DNA of 64,000 nucleotides from Eucommia ulmoides (GCA_016647705.1 CM028334.1:16290402-16354401); one strand, 5' to 3'; shown: positions 35,964 through 49,002, counted from the first letter of the stretch. The notes: generated by a model not told the origin, from the letters alone. Made by a program: numbers and translations.

Positions 35964-36495
35964 TCATTTTAAATAAATTATGAATTGAATTATAAGGAGG
36001 ATTAAAAACCCCTGGAGAAACAAACCGAAAAAAAAAACTCTAACAAAATGAGAAAAAAGCTAACAATAGCTACCACTTCAAAAAAAAAAAAAAAACCAAC
36101 ATCAACAATCCTCAACGAGCAACAACAACAACCAATACCATCCAACCACATCAACAAAAAAATAGCATCCAAAACAGAAACCAGCAGCAACCACAACAGC
36201 TAACCAAACAGTAACTGCAAACGAACCTGTCCGACAACAGCAGCAGGAATAACAACAAAATAGAAACAGTAGCAAAAAATAACCAGTAAGAACAGAACTA
36301 CAAATGAACGCAAACAACAAAAAAACCATAGCTCGAAAGACCACCTAGCCTAACAGCCACCATAAAAAACCTCAAGAAGTAGACAACAGATAAACCATAC
36401 CTAAAAAATCTATATTTGTACCTCCTGACCGGAGCACAAGATTGGAAATTTAGCAGTCCTCTAACTTTATAAGGAATATTACCAAAAACGGAATC
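35964..36495 (-). other. 3' UTR of the second LINE
   Basis: On the plus strand it is rich in CAACAACAGC-type words (36060-36320), which give hydrophobic but meaningless open frames on the minus strand. It lies between the ORF2 stop and the poly(A) tail. Confidence 0.6.
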
Positions 36496-39400
36496 TTAAA
36501 TAGCTTGGCCATAACTAGCTATATTGGAAAGAGCGTCTGCTAGGGAGTTTGCTTCTCTGAAGTAGTGTTGAATAGGGTACTCTCCTAATCTTCTAAACTT
36601 AGCAATATCAATAAGGAAGGGCATAATTCTCCATGGAGTTTTAGCTTTGATATTCACCATGTCCACGAGAATTTGGCTGTCAACCTCAAGAACAACCCAA
36701 GACCATCCATGATCAAGATAAAATTTTAATCCTTTCCATAAGCTAAAAACTTTTGCATACATGTTGGTGTGGAATCCAATAGGTGGAGCATAAACAAGTT
36801 TAAGGTTTCCCGTAGAATCTCTGATAATACCTTCAATCCCAGGCTGACCTGGATTACCCAAAGATCTTCCATTCATGTTGAACTTGAGAAATCCCATAGG
36901 GGGTTTGTGCCATTTTACAATCAGTAGGTTGGATTTGGGAGTAAGCTTGCATTTGGAGGGCTTAGCAAGGAGAGTGTACTTCATGCTTTTTAGAAGAGAC
37001 GAAAGGGAAAGGGGGATGCCATCAATTTTGGCTTGGCATCTAACTTTCTAGATTTCCCAACATATAAGAGAAGGCAAGCTAGCTGGGAGGGAGGGATCTT
37101 GCCACCATTTGAGCATTCTGGAAAGAAAAGATCCTTGATGAGGGGGATTGCCGAAGTGAGCGCAAATTGTTTGGATAAAATCACAAAAAAAAAAAAGAGT
37201 GTGATCTCAAGAATCTGAATGGAGACCACAAACAACACATTTATATGGTATGTGGAAGCCAATGGTATAGATTTTGGTGTCAAAGAAGACTAGGTTTTTT
37301 CAATCTTTCCACATATAAATAGAAGCCTCAAAGAAGATGTTTGGTTTCTGTAAGTGCTTGAAGAAATGAGGGGCTGTTGAATGTTGTCTCAAGACTTGCT
37401 AAGCAAAAAAGATAGGGAAAGTACCTACTGGGGATGGAGTCCAAAGCATGATATCATTTTCAGTGTTTGGCAGAATTTAGAGACACTGGATATTGTATCT
37501 AAAGGATGGCAACAAGTTGTCAGTGATATCCCAGTTCCAGTTGCTAGCTTGAAGCATGATGTCTTTAACCTGGAAGTTAGCAGCATAACAAGGCACATAA
37601 ATAAGATCACCAAGAACAGTCTCTATCAACCAATTATCCCACCATAGGAAGACCTTACCTTTTCCAATCAAGAAAGAAATATATTCCCCCGCAATGTCAT
37701 AGCCATTTAGAACTTGTTTCCATCCCATGCTATGGTGAGGGCGAAAAAAGGTATAATAATCGTACCTCACTTTATCATACTTGTTGTGCATGAAATTTGC
37801 CTACAGTGAGTTATTGTCTCTATAAGCCCACCATAGTTTTGATTTGAAAGCTTGAAGATAGTCTTGAACCCCTAAACCTCCGTCAACCACAGAGAAACAG
37901 ATAAATTGCCATTTGGTCTAATACTTTCTGCCATTCCAGAAGAATTAAGTAAATAGTTGCTCGATAGACTAAATCACCTTATTAGGAGGGAACAGGGTCA
38001 TGAAGAGATGTAGGGTTTGGGAGATTAGAACATGGTTAATAATCACTAGCCTGCCACCACTTAAGAGGAGTTTGGCTTGCACCCTTGAAGTTTGTTTCTG
38101 ATCTTGGACAAAAGATAAGCAAAAAAGCTGGAACTTTTGTTTCCTTGAAACAAAGGGCAACCTAAGTATTTAATGGGAAGGCTGCTTTGGGAGAATCCTG
38201 ATTTAGATGTGAGTCATGCCAATTTGTAGTAGGGATGTATTTATAGGGGATAACGCAACTTTTACTGCATTAGCTGGTCTGAATTGTTTTGGTAGGATTT
38301 GAGGACTTTGATCCATTAATGAAAAGGATCATGTCATCTGCAAATAAAAGGTAGGATATGAGGTAGGTGGAAGGAGGTTAAGAATAAGGGAGGATGGTGT
38401 GATTTTGTACAAGAGTATTCAGCCCTCTAGAGAAAGTTTCTGCCATGATAATGAAGAGTAAGGGGGATAAGGGGTCCCCTTCCCTTACCCATCTCTAAGA
38501 CTTAAATAACCACAAGCTGCCACATTTATAATTGTAGCTAAAAAAATAGTTTGAGAGAAGCCTCCATACCATATTAATCAGTCTTTCATGGAATCCAAAC
38601 CTTCTCATGGTATGGAGGAGAAAAGACCAAGAGACTCTATTAAAGGCCTTTTCCATATCCAACTTCACATCAAGGTTTTCCCCAACAGTTTTTTTGTTTA
38701 GCTAATACAACATTTTTTAGGCAAAAAGGAAGTTGTCAGGGATGTTTCGACCTTCCACAAAACCACTTTGAGCTGGGGAGATAATATTAGGTAATATAAG
38801 TTTGCTTCTGGAAGCCAAATATTTAGGGAACACATTGTTGAAGAAATAGCAAAGGCTGATTGGCCTATAACCAGCAAGGGAGGAGGGGTTGTCTGTTTTT
38901 GGGATCAATGCAAGTAAAGTGCTGGTACAGGATCTTAGAAGCTCTAACCAATAGAAGAATTCCAGGAGAGCCTTATGCATATCATTTTTGGTAATTTCCC
39001 AACAATGAGTGAAGAATGTTTCTGTGTAACCATCTGAACCTGCTGCACTTTCTTCACTAAGGCTGAAAATGGCATTTTTATCTTCTTCTATTGTGGGAAG
39101 AATGAGCATCTGATTATTGTCTTGGCAGGTGACCAATGGTGGAATCATGTGGAGAAAAAAAAGGTTAGGTTGAGGAGATGGGGTGCTTAAGGTTGTCTTA
39201 AAATGATGAGTGATAAGGTCTTTAATGCCTTCGGGGTTAGAGATAGTATTACCTTGATTGTCTTTCAAAGACTGGATTAATCTTCGCGATCTTTGATCTT
39301 TGACAGTGGAATGAAACATTTTGGAGTTTCTACATCTCTCCTTTAACCATTTGAATTTATACTTTTGTTTCTAGAAAGCCTCTTCTGTGGTGATGGCTAA

Positions 39401-40395
39401 CTTGTGCTTAGCTATGACATGGTTGGTTGCAATCCAATTGTCAGGAGTATTGTTAATTATGCAGGCCTGTTCCAGCTTAAAAACCTTCAATTCAACATTC
39501 TGAGCAGCTGTTAAGATGTTTCCATATGTTTTGATACTCCACAACTTGAGAATGGCTTTGAGGGTTTTGAGTTTGAAGGCAATGGCAGATATAGATGAAC
39601 CAAAGAAAGGTTTATTCTAGTGGGTTGCAATAATAGGGAGAAATTTTAGATGATTGCACCAGACGTTTTGGAACTTCAAGGGAATAGGCCTTAGGCTATG
39701 ATGAGTGGAAAATGATAGGAGTTGGGGAGAGTGATCTAACCCTATCTTGGATAAATATGAAACAGTGGTTTTTGGATACCTGGATGGCCAATAAGAGGTG
39801 ATGAAAATCCAGTCTAATATGCTCCATTTCGTTAAGGCTCCTTTTTTTGGTTGCACCAAGTGAATTTAGAACCAATGAATGGCACATCAAGCAAGCCACA
39901 AGTTTGAATACAGTTGTTGAATTCTAAGCTGCTGAGGTGGGGGAAAGTGACATACTCTTTCATATCATCTGCACTAGAAAATCAGTTAAAATTCCCTGTA
40001 ATCAAGCAAGGATTGGAGGAGTTTGGGATGTGAGATTCTAGGTCTTACCATAGAGGTCTTCTATTTGTGTAGCTACACTTGGCATACATTGCAGCAATAC
40101 TGACGGTGTAAGCAATGGAAGGATGAGTAATATCAGCCACCACCAGTTGTTAGGAAGTGAAGGTAATGGAACAATGCATTGGATTCTTCCACATAATCCA
40201 TATCTTGTTGGAAGGGTTTGAGTGTGAATTTTCAAACTGGAGGAATTGGTTGAGTGCCTGAATAGCATCAGGTGGTTGCATTGGTTCCAAAATAACAAGA
40301 AGCTGTAGCTTATTAGTCTTGACAAGCTTCTTGAGCCTTGATTTAGAATTCTTTTTTGAGTCTTCCCTTATATTCCATGTTAGACTTTTAATCAT
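36496..40395 (-). pseudogene. LINE ORF2 remnant: endonuclease, RT, RNase H
   Basis: It starts with KSLTWNIREDSKK, the usual ORF2 opening of the APE-type endonuclease that nicks the target. RT blocks include LIPKTDNPSSLAGYRPISLC (38717-39319), QSGFVEGRNIPDN and an intact LLFADDM catalytic motif near 38310-38345. A zf-RVT-like region lies at about 36990-37791. An RNase H-like C-terminus is at 36496-36984 (PPMGFLKFNMNG, VVLEVDSQILVDM, REANSLADALS). In the first RNase H motif Asn replaces the usual Asp. Many stops and frameshifts interrupt the 3.9 kb. Confidence 0.88.
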
Positions 40396-40425
40396 GGGAT
40401 TTAGAGAGGGGCTGATCTTGACTTC

Positions 40426-41866
40426 TCAATCTAGCTCTAATAGCAACTTTGGGGGTGGGGGGCTTCCTTGCTTAATAGGCTTATTGGGTAGCACCCATTC
40501 TGTCTTCTTAGGATCAAGAGGCACTGAAACATCTGATAATTTCCTTGGGGAGAGGGTAAATTTTTGAATCACATTGTTGTCATCTTGATGCTTGGAGTTG
40601 GTGGTATGAAAAGGAGATAAAGATTGAGATGGATTAGTGATTTCCACTGAGAAGGCTGTCGTATTTTTAGGCTGAGTGTCAATCTGCAAAATAATAGAAT
40701 TTTGGCCTGAATTGGTTTGAGTCTCATTTGTGGAGTTTTGGGGTGCTGGGAAATCAATTTTAAAGTTGTGGGAATGGGATTTACCCTTTGGACTGATTGG
40801 GGTAGAACCCTTTGATTGATTGGCTGGCTGATTTATCAGTGTAATCTGGATCATCTGCATCTCCGTTCTCATCATATTCAGTCAGTAACTGAGAACAAAA
40901 TTTGGGAGCCTCCAGATGCTGTTGAGAGGGAGGAATTTGAACAGAGTCATCAATTATGCCATTAGAATGAGTTGGTTGCTGGGATTGATTTTTACTCTTG
41001 CTACGAGTAACATGGGCAATGACTGCCTGAGAAGCAGGTTCAGAGATGGGGGTTCTTGATTTTACAATTGGATTCAAGGTGGCCTTACTTGTAACAGTGA
41101 TAAAAGTAGGTGGGATTGGATTTGTAGAAGATGGGTTGCCAAAATCCTTTCTTTCCTTAGCTTATCCAGATTCGTTTGATCAGAGGCCGTCACAAGTCGA
41201 TTTCAATACATACCCTAGAAACTCTAGGTTTTGATAAATGAACAGTTGCAAAATCAATTTTCAGGGGTGTTCTAATGGTGGAAGCCAATGAACATAACGC
41301 TTTTCTGTTATGGAGATGAATGGCTAAAAATTCAAACTTCGCCCAAATAGGTGCTATAGGTGATTCGACATTAGCTCTGAAATTTAGAGTCCACTTAAAC
41401 ATTCGGAGAGGGAATTGATGAACATACCATTGTTCGTTAAGCTATAATCACTGGAAATCTTCTTTGGAATGCAATTGAATTAGCAAATGCTTGGAATTGA
41501 GAAATCCAATTTTGAAACCAGATGAGAGGTTGAGAGCGAAAAACATCTTTTTGATTGATTCGTAAGATGGTCGTCACTGATTGAACTTCCCTACCAAAGG
41601 GAACTGGAAAAGAGCTGCGAGCTTTGAAATCTTATCTTCGGTGAGAAAATTGTTGGTTCACCTTTGTAAGATTGAGCAAATTTTTGGGTTAGAATTGGGT
41701 TCTATTTGTAAATGATGCTTGCAAAGATTTTTTGAGTGAATGTGGTAGATGAGGAAGATTGTGGGTTTGCGGAGGAGATTGTTGTCGGAGAGGTTGTCGG
41801 AGGATTGGTTGGCTGCTAAGGAGGCGGTTCCTCAAAGGAAGGAGCCTCTGTAGGGTTAGAGACCAT
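40426..41866 (-). pseudogene. LINE ORF1 remnant (DUF4283-like)
   Basis: A minus-strand ATG at 41866 begins a Pro/Ser/Thr-rich N-terminus. The DUF4283-like core is at 41190-41402 (FKWTLNFRANVESPIAPIWA, RVSRVCIEIDL). A long polar tail is at 40426-41077 (NQSQQPTHSNG..). The protein would coat LINE RNA. Several stops separate the segments. ORF2 starts about 30 bp downstream of the last ORF1 block. Confidence 0.75.
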
Positions 41867-41897
41867 GGTCCGTCATATATCTTGTCTCAAAGGACTT

Positions 41898-42719
41898 GAG
41901 ATAATATTACAACTATATTGAATGACTCAAGGAATATTACAATATAAGCTTAGACGACAAAGTATAATCTTGAAATAAAATTACAGACACGATAACAATC
42001 ATTTTGAGACTTATTAAAATTCATTCGTCATTGAATTTTTCACTGGTATTGGAAACCTTAAACTTGTTTTGTTTTTAAATTACCTAAAATATCATCAATC
42101 CAAACACAATATACACAACCCTCTTCTATTTTTTATAATCAAGTTTCCTGTAAAGGTTCGGATAGGACCTAGACTTATGATTACGATATGAGACTCATGA
42201 CTTTCAACTAATGCATCATATTAAAGTCTCAGTCCTAGATCTTCAAACCTCCAACATCCTAAAGGAACATCTATAGTTGGTTAGTAATTCGAGCGATGTG
42301 AGTTTTGAAACTGGACATAACAGATAAATACGCGCAACCTAGCTACTACTATCAACCTCTTTCTAGTCCTACAGGGTTTCAAAATCAATCCTAGTGGATG
42401 GACCATGTGGCTTAGATCTTACTATCGGCCTATCTCAGGGTTACGATTGGAATAAATGTAGATGCATTGCAACTGTGCTCGTGTCATAGAAGAATGTACA
42501 ATATAACAGTAATACAGGAAATAAGAAGTAGATATATGTACAAAAATAATATGGGGAAGGGGAAACAAATATATACATTACAAAAGAAAAATACGATCCA
42601 ACACACATACACACTTATTTACAAATAAAAATAAAAAGATTACGAAATAAAATATAACATTCGGATTTAGATTTTTTAGATTTATTTCGATACTATAGGC
42701 TCGACCCTCTAAAATAAAT
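41898..42719 (-). other. 5' interior of the Tat-type LARD
   Basis: Non-coding sequence between the LINE insertion and the primer site. No reading frame or repeat of note is seen. Confidence 0.5.
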
Positions 42720-42737
42720 CTCCAACGGAGTCACCAA
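42720..42737 (-). promoter_or_regulatory. Primer binding site of the Tat-type LARD
   Basis: The minus strand reads TTGGTGACTCCGTTGGAG, close to the TGGCGACTC(C/T)G(C/T)TGGGGA sites of Ogre/Tat elements, with the LTR end CA two bases away. Confidence 0.72.
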
Positions 42738-42738
42738 C

Positions 42739-45607
42739 TGGCACACCCTGAATTTTGAGAAATGAAAGAAAGAAAATAATTAAATAATAAATTGGTCTTT
42801 TTTTTTTCTTTTTTTCTTTTTTTTTGTTTTTGAAGAAATATTAAAGAGAGGGTTTTTTTAAAGCATCATTTTTCTCATAAAATAACTTAATCCAATTTTA
42901 GAAAAAAAGAGTCTCTACCTAACATTGAGTTTAATTAGTGTGCTTAGTCACCGTTTTTTTTTAAAACAATTTTGAAAAATAGCTTAAGTAAAATTTTGAA
43001 TCCAAAACACGGTCCGACCAGAAATTTGTTTTTAAGGGTTTGGGGGTTAGTACGCTCGGGGAATGTGTTAGGCTCACTGAGACATTTATTTGAAGATGAT
43101 ACCTTATCCAATTAAGTCCAATCAAAACTTAAGTCTGTTTTATTTGATTTAGAAATCTCTACCCAATTTTTTTTTAATTCATTTTTGTGTTAAATAAAGT
43201 GAAAACATTTTTTTATATTTTTTTTTGAATTTTCTTAAAATAATATTTTTTTTCTTTGCAATAAAGTAAATTTCTTTTCTTTTTTTTCATGTTTTTCTAA
43301 ATTAATTTTTTTTATCTTAAAATAAAATGAAAAAGAAATTTTGTTTTGCTTTCATTTTTTTGTCTTTTATATTTTTAAATGTTCCTTAGTATGATCGATT
43401 ATCAAATATCGATGATTTAATAAGGATAACCCCTGGGAGGGAGGTTTAATGTAGCGAATTTTAAGTTTGAGTTATTTTGACAAAAGGAAAGAATGCATGC
43501 CAAAATATTTTTATGAAAATCTTTTCTTTTTTCTTTTTCTTTTTTTTTGTTATTTTTTGTTTTATTATTATTTTTAGTAAATTAATTTTTTTTAGAAACA
43601 AAATATAGGGGAGCTAAATGGTTTAGAAAACACAGTAAAATAATTTTTTAAGAAAATTTCCGTTCTTAAAAAAATGCATTTTTTCACGTGAAAATCATTT
43701 GGATGACTCCTCTTTTAGTGATATTTCAAAAATACTCCCATTTGAAAAGACAATTCTTTTTACTATTTATGTAGTTATTTTTTAGTTTTGATATATGTAT
43801 TTTTTTTAAGAACCAAAAGGATTTGAATTTTTTTTGAAAGCCTCATTTTTACGGCAAAAACTAATTTTTACATATTTTATAATAAAAATATATATGACAT
43901 GCAAATAAAATTTTAATCCTTCTATTTTATTAACTTATCCCAAACTCAAAACACGACTTAGGTAAGTGCCTTCTGAAACCCACCGCTTGAAAATACCATA
44001 ATGGTTGGGAATTTCAAAACAGTGATATGTAAAACTCTCTCTTTTTTAGATTTCAAGCTAAGATTTTTATTTATTTATTGTATTTTTTCGAACCAAAATG
44101 ACCATTTCATTTTTTTCTTATGCAAGAAAATAAATATATACAAAAATGTAAAGACAGTACACAGAGTGCTTAAAATAAAATTACAAAAATAAAAGTGCGA
44201 AAATGAGCAGAACATGAAAACAAATGCATAAAAATAAAAGTACAGAAAGATGTAGAACAGAAAATAAATACTTGAAATAAAAGCGCAGAAAGTCGCAGGA
44301 CAAAAAAATAAATGCAGAAAAATAAACTGATTTTTAAGTATTTGTTGGAAACGTCCTCCTAGTTTTTTTAATTTTAGGTCCTTCTTTCTCAATCGGTTTG
44401 AACAAAAAATAAAAGTGTAGTAGGGCGTCGAAAATCTACTTGACCTTCAAAAGTTTCTTCCCCATTTTTCATCTTTCTTATTTTCTTCTTCTTTTCTTTA
44501 TAGGCAACCCTTCTTCGTCTTTAATTTTTTTTTTTAAATAAAAATCATTTGAAAGGGGTTGCTTATGCAGCCCCCTTTCCTTTTGGGCAAAGGGACATCT
44601 CTACCCTTCCATTTACATTCTTTTAATTTTTTGGGGGTTTAGAAACAATGCACCACCTTAGGTTGTGTGCAAGCACATGCTTGCACGCAACCCCCAAAAT
44701 TATATTTTATTTTTTATAATAATTATTATCTTTTCATTAATTATATGAAGTTAAATTTAGTTTATCCAAAATTTAATCGGAGTCAAAACAAATTTATATT
44801 TGTTTGTTAATTTCATGAATTTTTAAAAATACTCGAATTTCGGGCCAAAATGATTTTTTTTCAAATAGTTTGATTTAACTTGATTGAATTTGGAAACTAA
44901 AATTGATCACATGAAACATGGTAAAATTTTGACTATTTATTTGAATTTGATCAATTTAGGCCAAAAATATTTTTTTGCAAATTTTTATTTTGACCCCGAA
45001 ATTTTCTTTTGGCTTTCCGAACCTCAATTGGAATTTCGAATCGAGTTTTTCAAGAATTAATCATTTGAAAAGATTTATTAGAAAATTTTAAATCAAAATT
45101 GGCCCTTTTATGGATGCAATTTAAAGTATATAAATATTTTTTAATTAGGCCCCTAAATTTTTCTATGTGATAAATTGTCTTAGCCGGCTTGTTCGGGGAC
45201 CCAATTGAAATTATGGGACTTTTATTTAACTTGATTTGAGATTAATTGAACTTTCCAAAGGTCAATTTTGAACTCTGGGTCCAAATATTAATACTTCTAA
45301 ATTTTTAATTAGTCCCAGAACTTTTCAAAATGAACAGTTTTGATTCAAAACCCTTAATTGGATAACCTTTTGACTTCATCAGATTTTTGAGATATTAATT
45401 TAAATATAAAAGATTTAATTTATTATTTCAAACTCCTTATAAAGGCAATAATATTTTCTATAGGAATATTTAAGTTTGAATTAATTCATGAAACCCTTGA
45501 ATCGACCTTCTATTTTTACATGGATATGAATAATTGACTCGATAAAAAAAAAAAAAAAATTATCTTAAAAATTTATTGTGTGGCCGGGACAAAATGTGGT
45601 GTCTGCA
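42739..45607 (-). repeat. 5' LTR of the Tat-type LARD
   Basis: 2869 bp, from TGGCACACCCTGAATTTTGAG to GTGGTGTCTGCA on the plus strand. It is intact apart from point changes and T-run length differences relative to the other LTR. Confidence 0.87.
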
Positions 45608-46450
45608 CACTTGTTATATTTTGTTTTCTTCATCCTCATCTCTAATTTACCGCCTGAACCACCCCGTCGGCATCGCCAGTAAAAATCCAATAGCCACCCC
45701 CCGTTTCTAAGCTACCAGACGATAGTCTGAATCTCAGACCTGTCTATGGAATGTCTATCCAATGCTCACCTCCTAAGAAGCCCGTTTTTCTTCCTTTTGG
45801 AGCAGGAAGACAAAGTGAAACACTTGGTGGAAGTCTTATGACTGACAGAGAAGGAAAGGACGACCCTAAGTTATATAGACAGTGGTACAAGATAGACTCC
45901 ATTCATGGAATTCTATGTAGAGTCACCGAAGAATTGGGATTAAAGCATCAAATGATGCAAGCTACTGATGGGGTTACGAGGCTCTAAGGCTCTCACAAGT
46001 TCTCCAAGCCAATGGTCTACGAAACTCCTTACCTGGAACTACAAAGGTGCAAGTAATGGTAATTTTAAAAATAGTTTTGAATATTTGGTGAATGGTTAAC
46101 GTTTGAATTTGGTGGCCCTCATGGTAACTAAAGTGGACCTGAACTCTATGAGGAATTGTTTTTAAGAATTTGGGGTTTCTAGCTTCTAGTCGCATTGACC
46201 GACAAGGTCAGGTAGGTGAGTTTTGGGTCCTTTAGAACCCCGATAAAGTATGTATCAACTAGATCTCCACTAAGAACCAATCCATTCGTGTTATTGTGAG
46301 CAAAAACAACTTTGTAGAGTGGGTCCTTTCGACTGTCTACACAAGTCTTAACGCGAGAAACAGTGAGGAACTCTGGAAGGATCTAAAAGAGGTCTCTTAT
46401 TCTGTTTTCTCCCCATGGCTCATGCATGGCCATTTTAATGAGAGCCTCCC

Positions 46451-46481
<31 letters not shown>

Positions 46482-46925
46482 AAGAAAAAAAGGGTTTCTG
46501 TAGCACTTTGGATATCTCCAAAAACAATAGTTTCAGCAATAATATCAATAATTGCAATATGAATGATTTAGGCTCCAGCACACCTTAGATGACCCTATCC
46601 GGGACGAACGGGTTCTAAATAAGGGTCAATAAAAGATTGGACAAAGCTATGGTGAATGAAAAATAGTACAAATCTTTCCCCAATACTATGATCAAAGCCA
46701 TGCAATGTACATATTTTGATTATTCTGCTTTAATTATACACATCACGGGAATCCCCATCTCCAATAGGCCCTTGCAGCCCTTCAGGTTTGAAGCCATGTG
46801 GCGCTTTCACCCTAATTTCTAACCATTTCTTGAAAAATCTTGGATTTCTAATATCCTGAACCTTTTTGAGAAAATTGTCAAATTCACACATAAAGTTAGG
46901 GATTGGAATAGAAAATGTTTTAGTA

Positions 46926-46959
<34 letters not shown>

Positions 46960-47873
46960 CCTAGTTGCGAGGTTTGCGGGGATCCATAAATCTCAGGAAA
47001 CTAATTTCTCGGATGCCCTTGATTACTTAGAAGAAGAACTTAGGAACAAATTTTGGAATTCTCCTTAGACAAGATAAAATCTTCTAGTTTCAAAAATCGA
47101 GTTTAATGGATTTATCTTGGAAATAAGAACTCTAAATTATTTTATATTGCCACCACCCAAAGAAGGGAAAAAAAAATAGAGTTGTCTCTTTTAAGCACCC
47201 TAACAATAACTAGATTAATGACCATGAGGAAGTGAAAATTCATGTTTATAATTATTCTATTTATCTCTTCAGAAATGAAAATCCTAAAAGTCCTTGGCGG
47301 ACCTGAACACATCTTATCCGAGTTTCGATAGCAATGAACACTCCCAACTCACCCAAATCCCCTCTAGTAAGAATATCAAAGATGTCCTAAACAATAATAA
47401 AGACCTTAAAACTGTGGGGCCGGATGGGCTCCAATTCATCTTCTTTAAAAGAAACTGGGACATTATGGCCAAAGATCTTTGTAATTTGTGAAAACTTACT
47501 TTGTTAACAAAGTGATAGCTTCTCAAGAACAACATAACTCTTATTGCCCTTATTCCTAAAGTTAGCCTTCCTGAAATGATAAATAAATTTAGACCTATAA
47601 GTCTATGCAACACTTATTACAAAATCGTTGAAATTCTTGTTGCAAGACTTATATGTTTCTTGAAAGACATCACTGGCCCCTTTTAAATTAGCTTTATTCC
47701 AAATAACTATTGATAGTATCATAATCACTCAAGAAATGATTCATAGCCTTAAGAAAACCAAGAACAAAGGAGAGGGTTGGTCCTTAAAATTAACCTCAAG
47801 AAAGCCTATGATAAACTTAGTTTGGATTTTTGGGAAGAAACCCTTCATTTTTTTAATCTCTCCCAAAATTGAA
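45608..47873 (+). mobile_element. L1-type LINE, fragment 3 (ORF1 tail and ORF2)
   Basis: It carries what looks like an ORF1 tail or spacer (45608-46010), then ORF2. Because it lies directly beyond the Tat-type element, in the same sense and next in order, it is read as the continuation of 16880-17842 and 24945-25795. It ends at the chromovirus-like insertion at 47874. Confidence 0.7.
46014..47873 (+). pseudogene. LINE ORF2 remnant: endonuclease and partial RT
   Basis: The endonuclease start TKLLTWNYKGASN (about 46020) and the block WVLSTVYTSLNARNSEELW (46320-46378) are clear. The following GHFNE is GDFNE in active relatives. A pure A-run (46451-46479) interrupts the frame right there, and another A-run is at 46933-46959. 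RT blocks are VGPDGLQFIFFKRNWD (about 47415), LIALIPK, FRPISLCNTYYKI (about 47590) and KKAYDKLSLDFWEE in mixed frames. The catalytic FADD region is absent because the fragment stops first. Confidence 0.78.
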
Positions 47874-48971
47874 TATAACGGCCCGATTTCCCAAGACCAC
47901 CACGCGGTTTCTCCTATAGAGAATTACACCCCAAATATTTCACCATTTAAAAATAAATTAGTATTACTAATAATTCAGCTCTGGTACCACTCTGTAACGA
48001 CCCGATTTCTCAGAGCCGCCACGCGCTTTCTCTCCTTAGAGAATGAATACCAAATCCGAATCAATGTGTAAGACCAACCAATTTAACAACGTTAAAAGTC
48101 GATATATTGTATTTATTAATAATATTTAATAGTGGATAAATAATATTAAGAATATCACAAATGTTTGGTTTCATTTGTAATTTAGATTTGATTTTCTGGC
48201 TCCAATTCCAAGCACTACCCATGACAAATAGTGACCTTTTTTTTTTCTTTTTTTCAACCGTCGAACTGTTTCAATCCATGATCCACAGTAAATTCAATCC
48301 ATGATCTATAATTACAATCATTAATGTAAACCAGTCAGCATAAAATTAAGAGTAATATTATAATTATTTGATTCTATTATGGAATTATATTACTTCACCC
48401 ACGACAATTCAATCCATGATCCACAATAATATTTATTTTTCACAATTAATGAAGTTAATATTTATTGTGTGAAATTTTATAAGACAAGGCGATAATTATA
48501 ATTAACGATTTATCGAATCGATTTTACAACAGTAAATAATAAATACAACTATTATAAATTAAGTAGAAATTTAAATAGAATTTTTGTCATCGTTTCATTT
48601 TCACCGGCCTTGTAATTAAAATTGTGGGGTTGTGAGTTAGGGATCTATATAATTTCAACCTCTCTAATGCATATATTTAATTAATATAACAAATAAAACA
48701 CATAGGCATGATTTATACATAATTTTCACATAATCATAATTATTTCATGGAAATTAACAACTATAATTCACCAACCATAATAACATAAATCTCACAGTAG
48801 AGAAATTAAATATATATATTAAAATAATTAGAAAATTTAACTGAAATTCGAAGTCGGAATTCGACCGGAATTTTTTTTTCTCATTCCAAAAATGTTCCCA
48901 AAATCTCCTATAATATGTAACTTTTTTTTGGTTTTCTTAACATATGTCTCCATATCTATATGTGTATGAAT

Positions 48972-49002
<31 letters not shown>

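Larger units (their letters stand above)
35948..41881 (-). mobile_element. Nearly full-length L1-type LINE
   Basis: A poly(T) tract at 35948-35963 is the poly(A) tail on the minus strand. A perfect 16-bp target duplication flanks the unit. ORF1, then endonuclease, RT, zf-RVT-like and RNase H-like regions, follow in the expected order. The unit is about 5.9 kb, a normal length for plant L1. It inserted into the Tat-type LARD interior, and the perfect duplication marks it as a young event here. Point mutations break both ORFs. Confidence 0.93.
25796..45607 (-). mobile_element. Non-coding Tat-type LTR retrotransposon (LARD) with 2.86-kb LTRs
   Basis: Direct LTRs at 25796-31978 (2861 bp once the nested solo LTR and one target duplication are removed) and 42739-45607 (2869 bp) align in order along their whole length. 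The minus-strand primer site at 42720-42737 and polypurine tract at 31979-31992 fix the orientation. The internal region, without the nested LINE, is about 4.8 kb, has no gag or pol, and is rich in tandem repeats. The expected 5-bp target duplication is not visible (TCTAA against CACTT), so one border may be eroded. LINE DNA lies on both sides. Confidence 0.83.

Noticed and set aside
36002..36344. Leu/Val/Cys-rich minus-strand ORFs
   Set aside because: They are readings of the CAA-rich 3' UTR of the second LINE, located between the ORF2 stop and the poly(A) tail.
45600..45612. A target duplication CACAC for the Tat-type LARD
   Set aside because: A CACAC occurs near both ends, but not directly adjoining the LTR on the left (25784-25788 against LTR start 25796), so I do not accept it.
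47993..48097. Taking 47993 (TGTAACG) as the true start of the chromovirus-like LTR
   Set aside because: The upstream 119 bp is also shared with the other LTR, and the flanking 5-bp duplication (TTGAA/TTGGA) fits a start at 47874. The second start is therefore internal.
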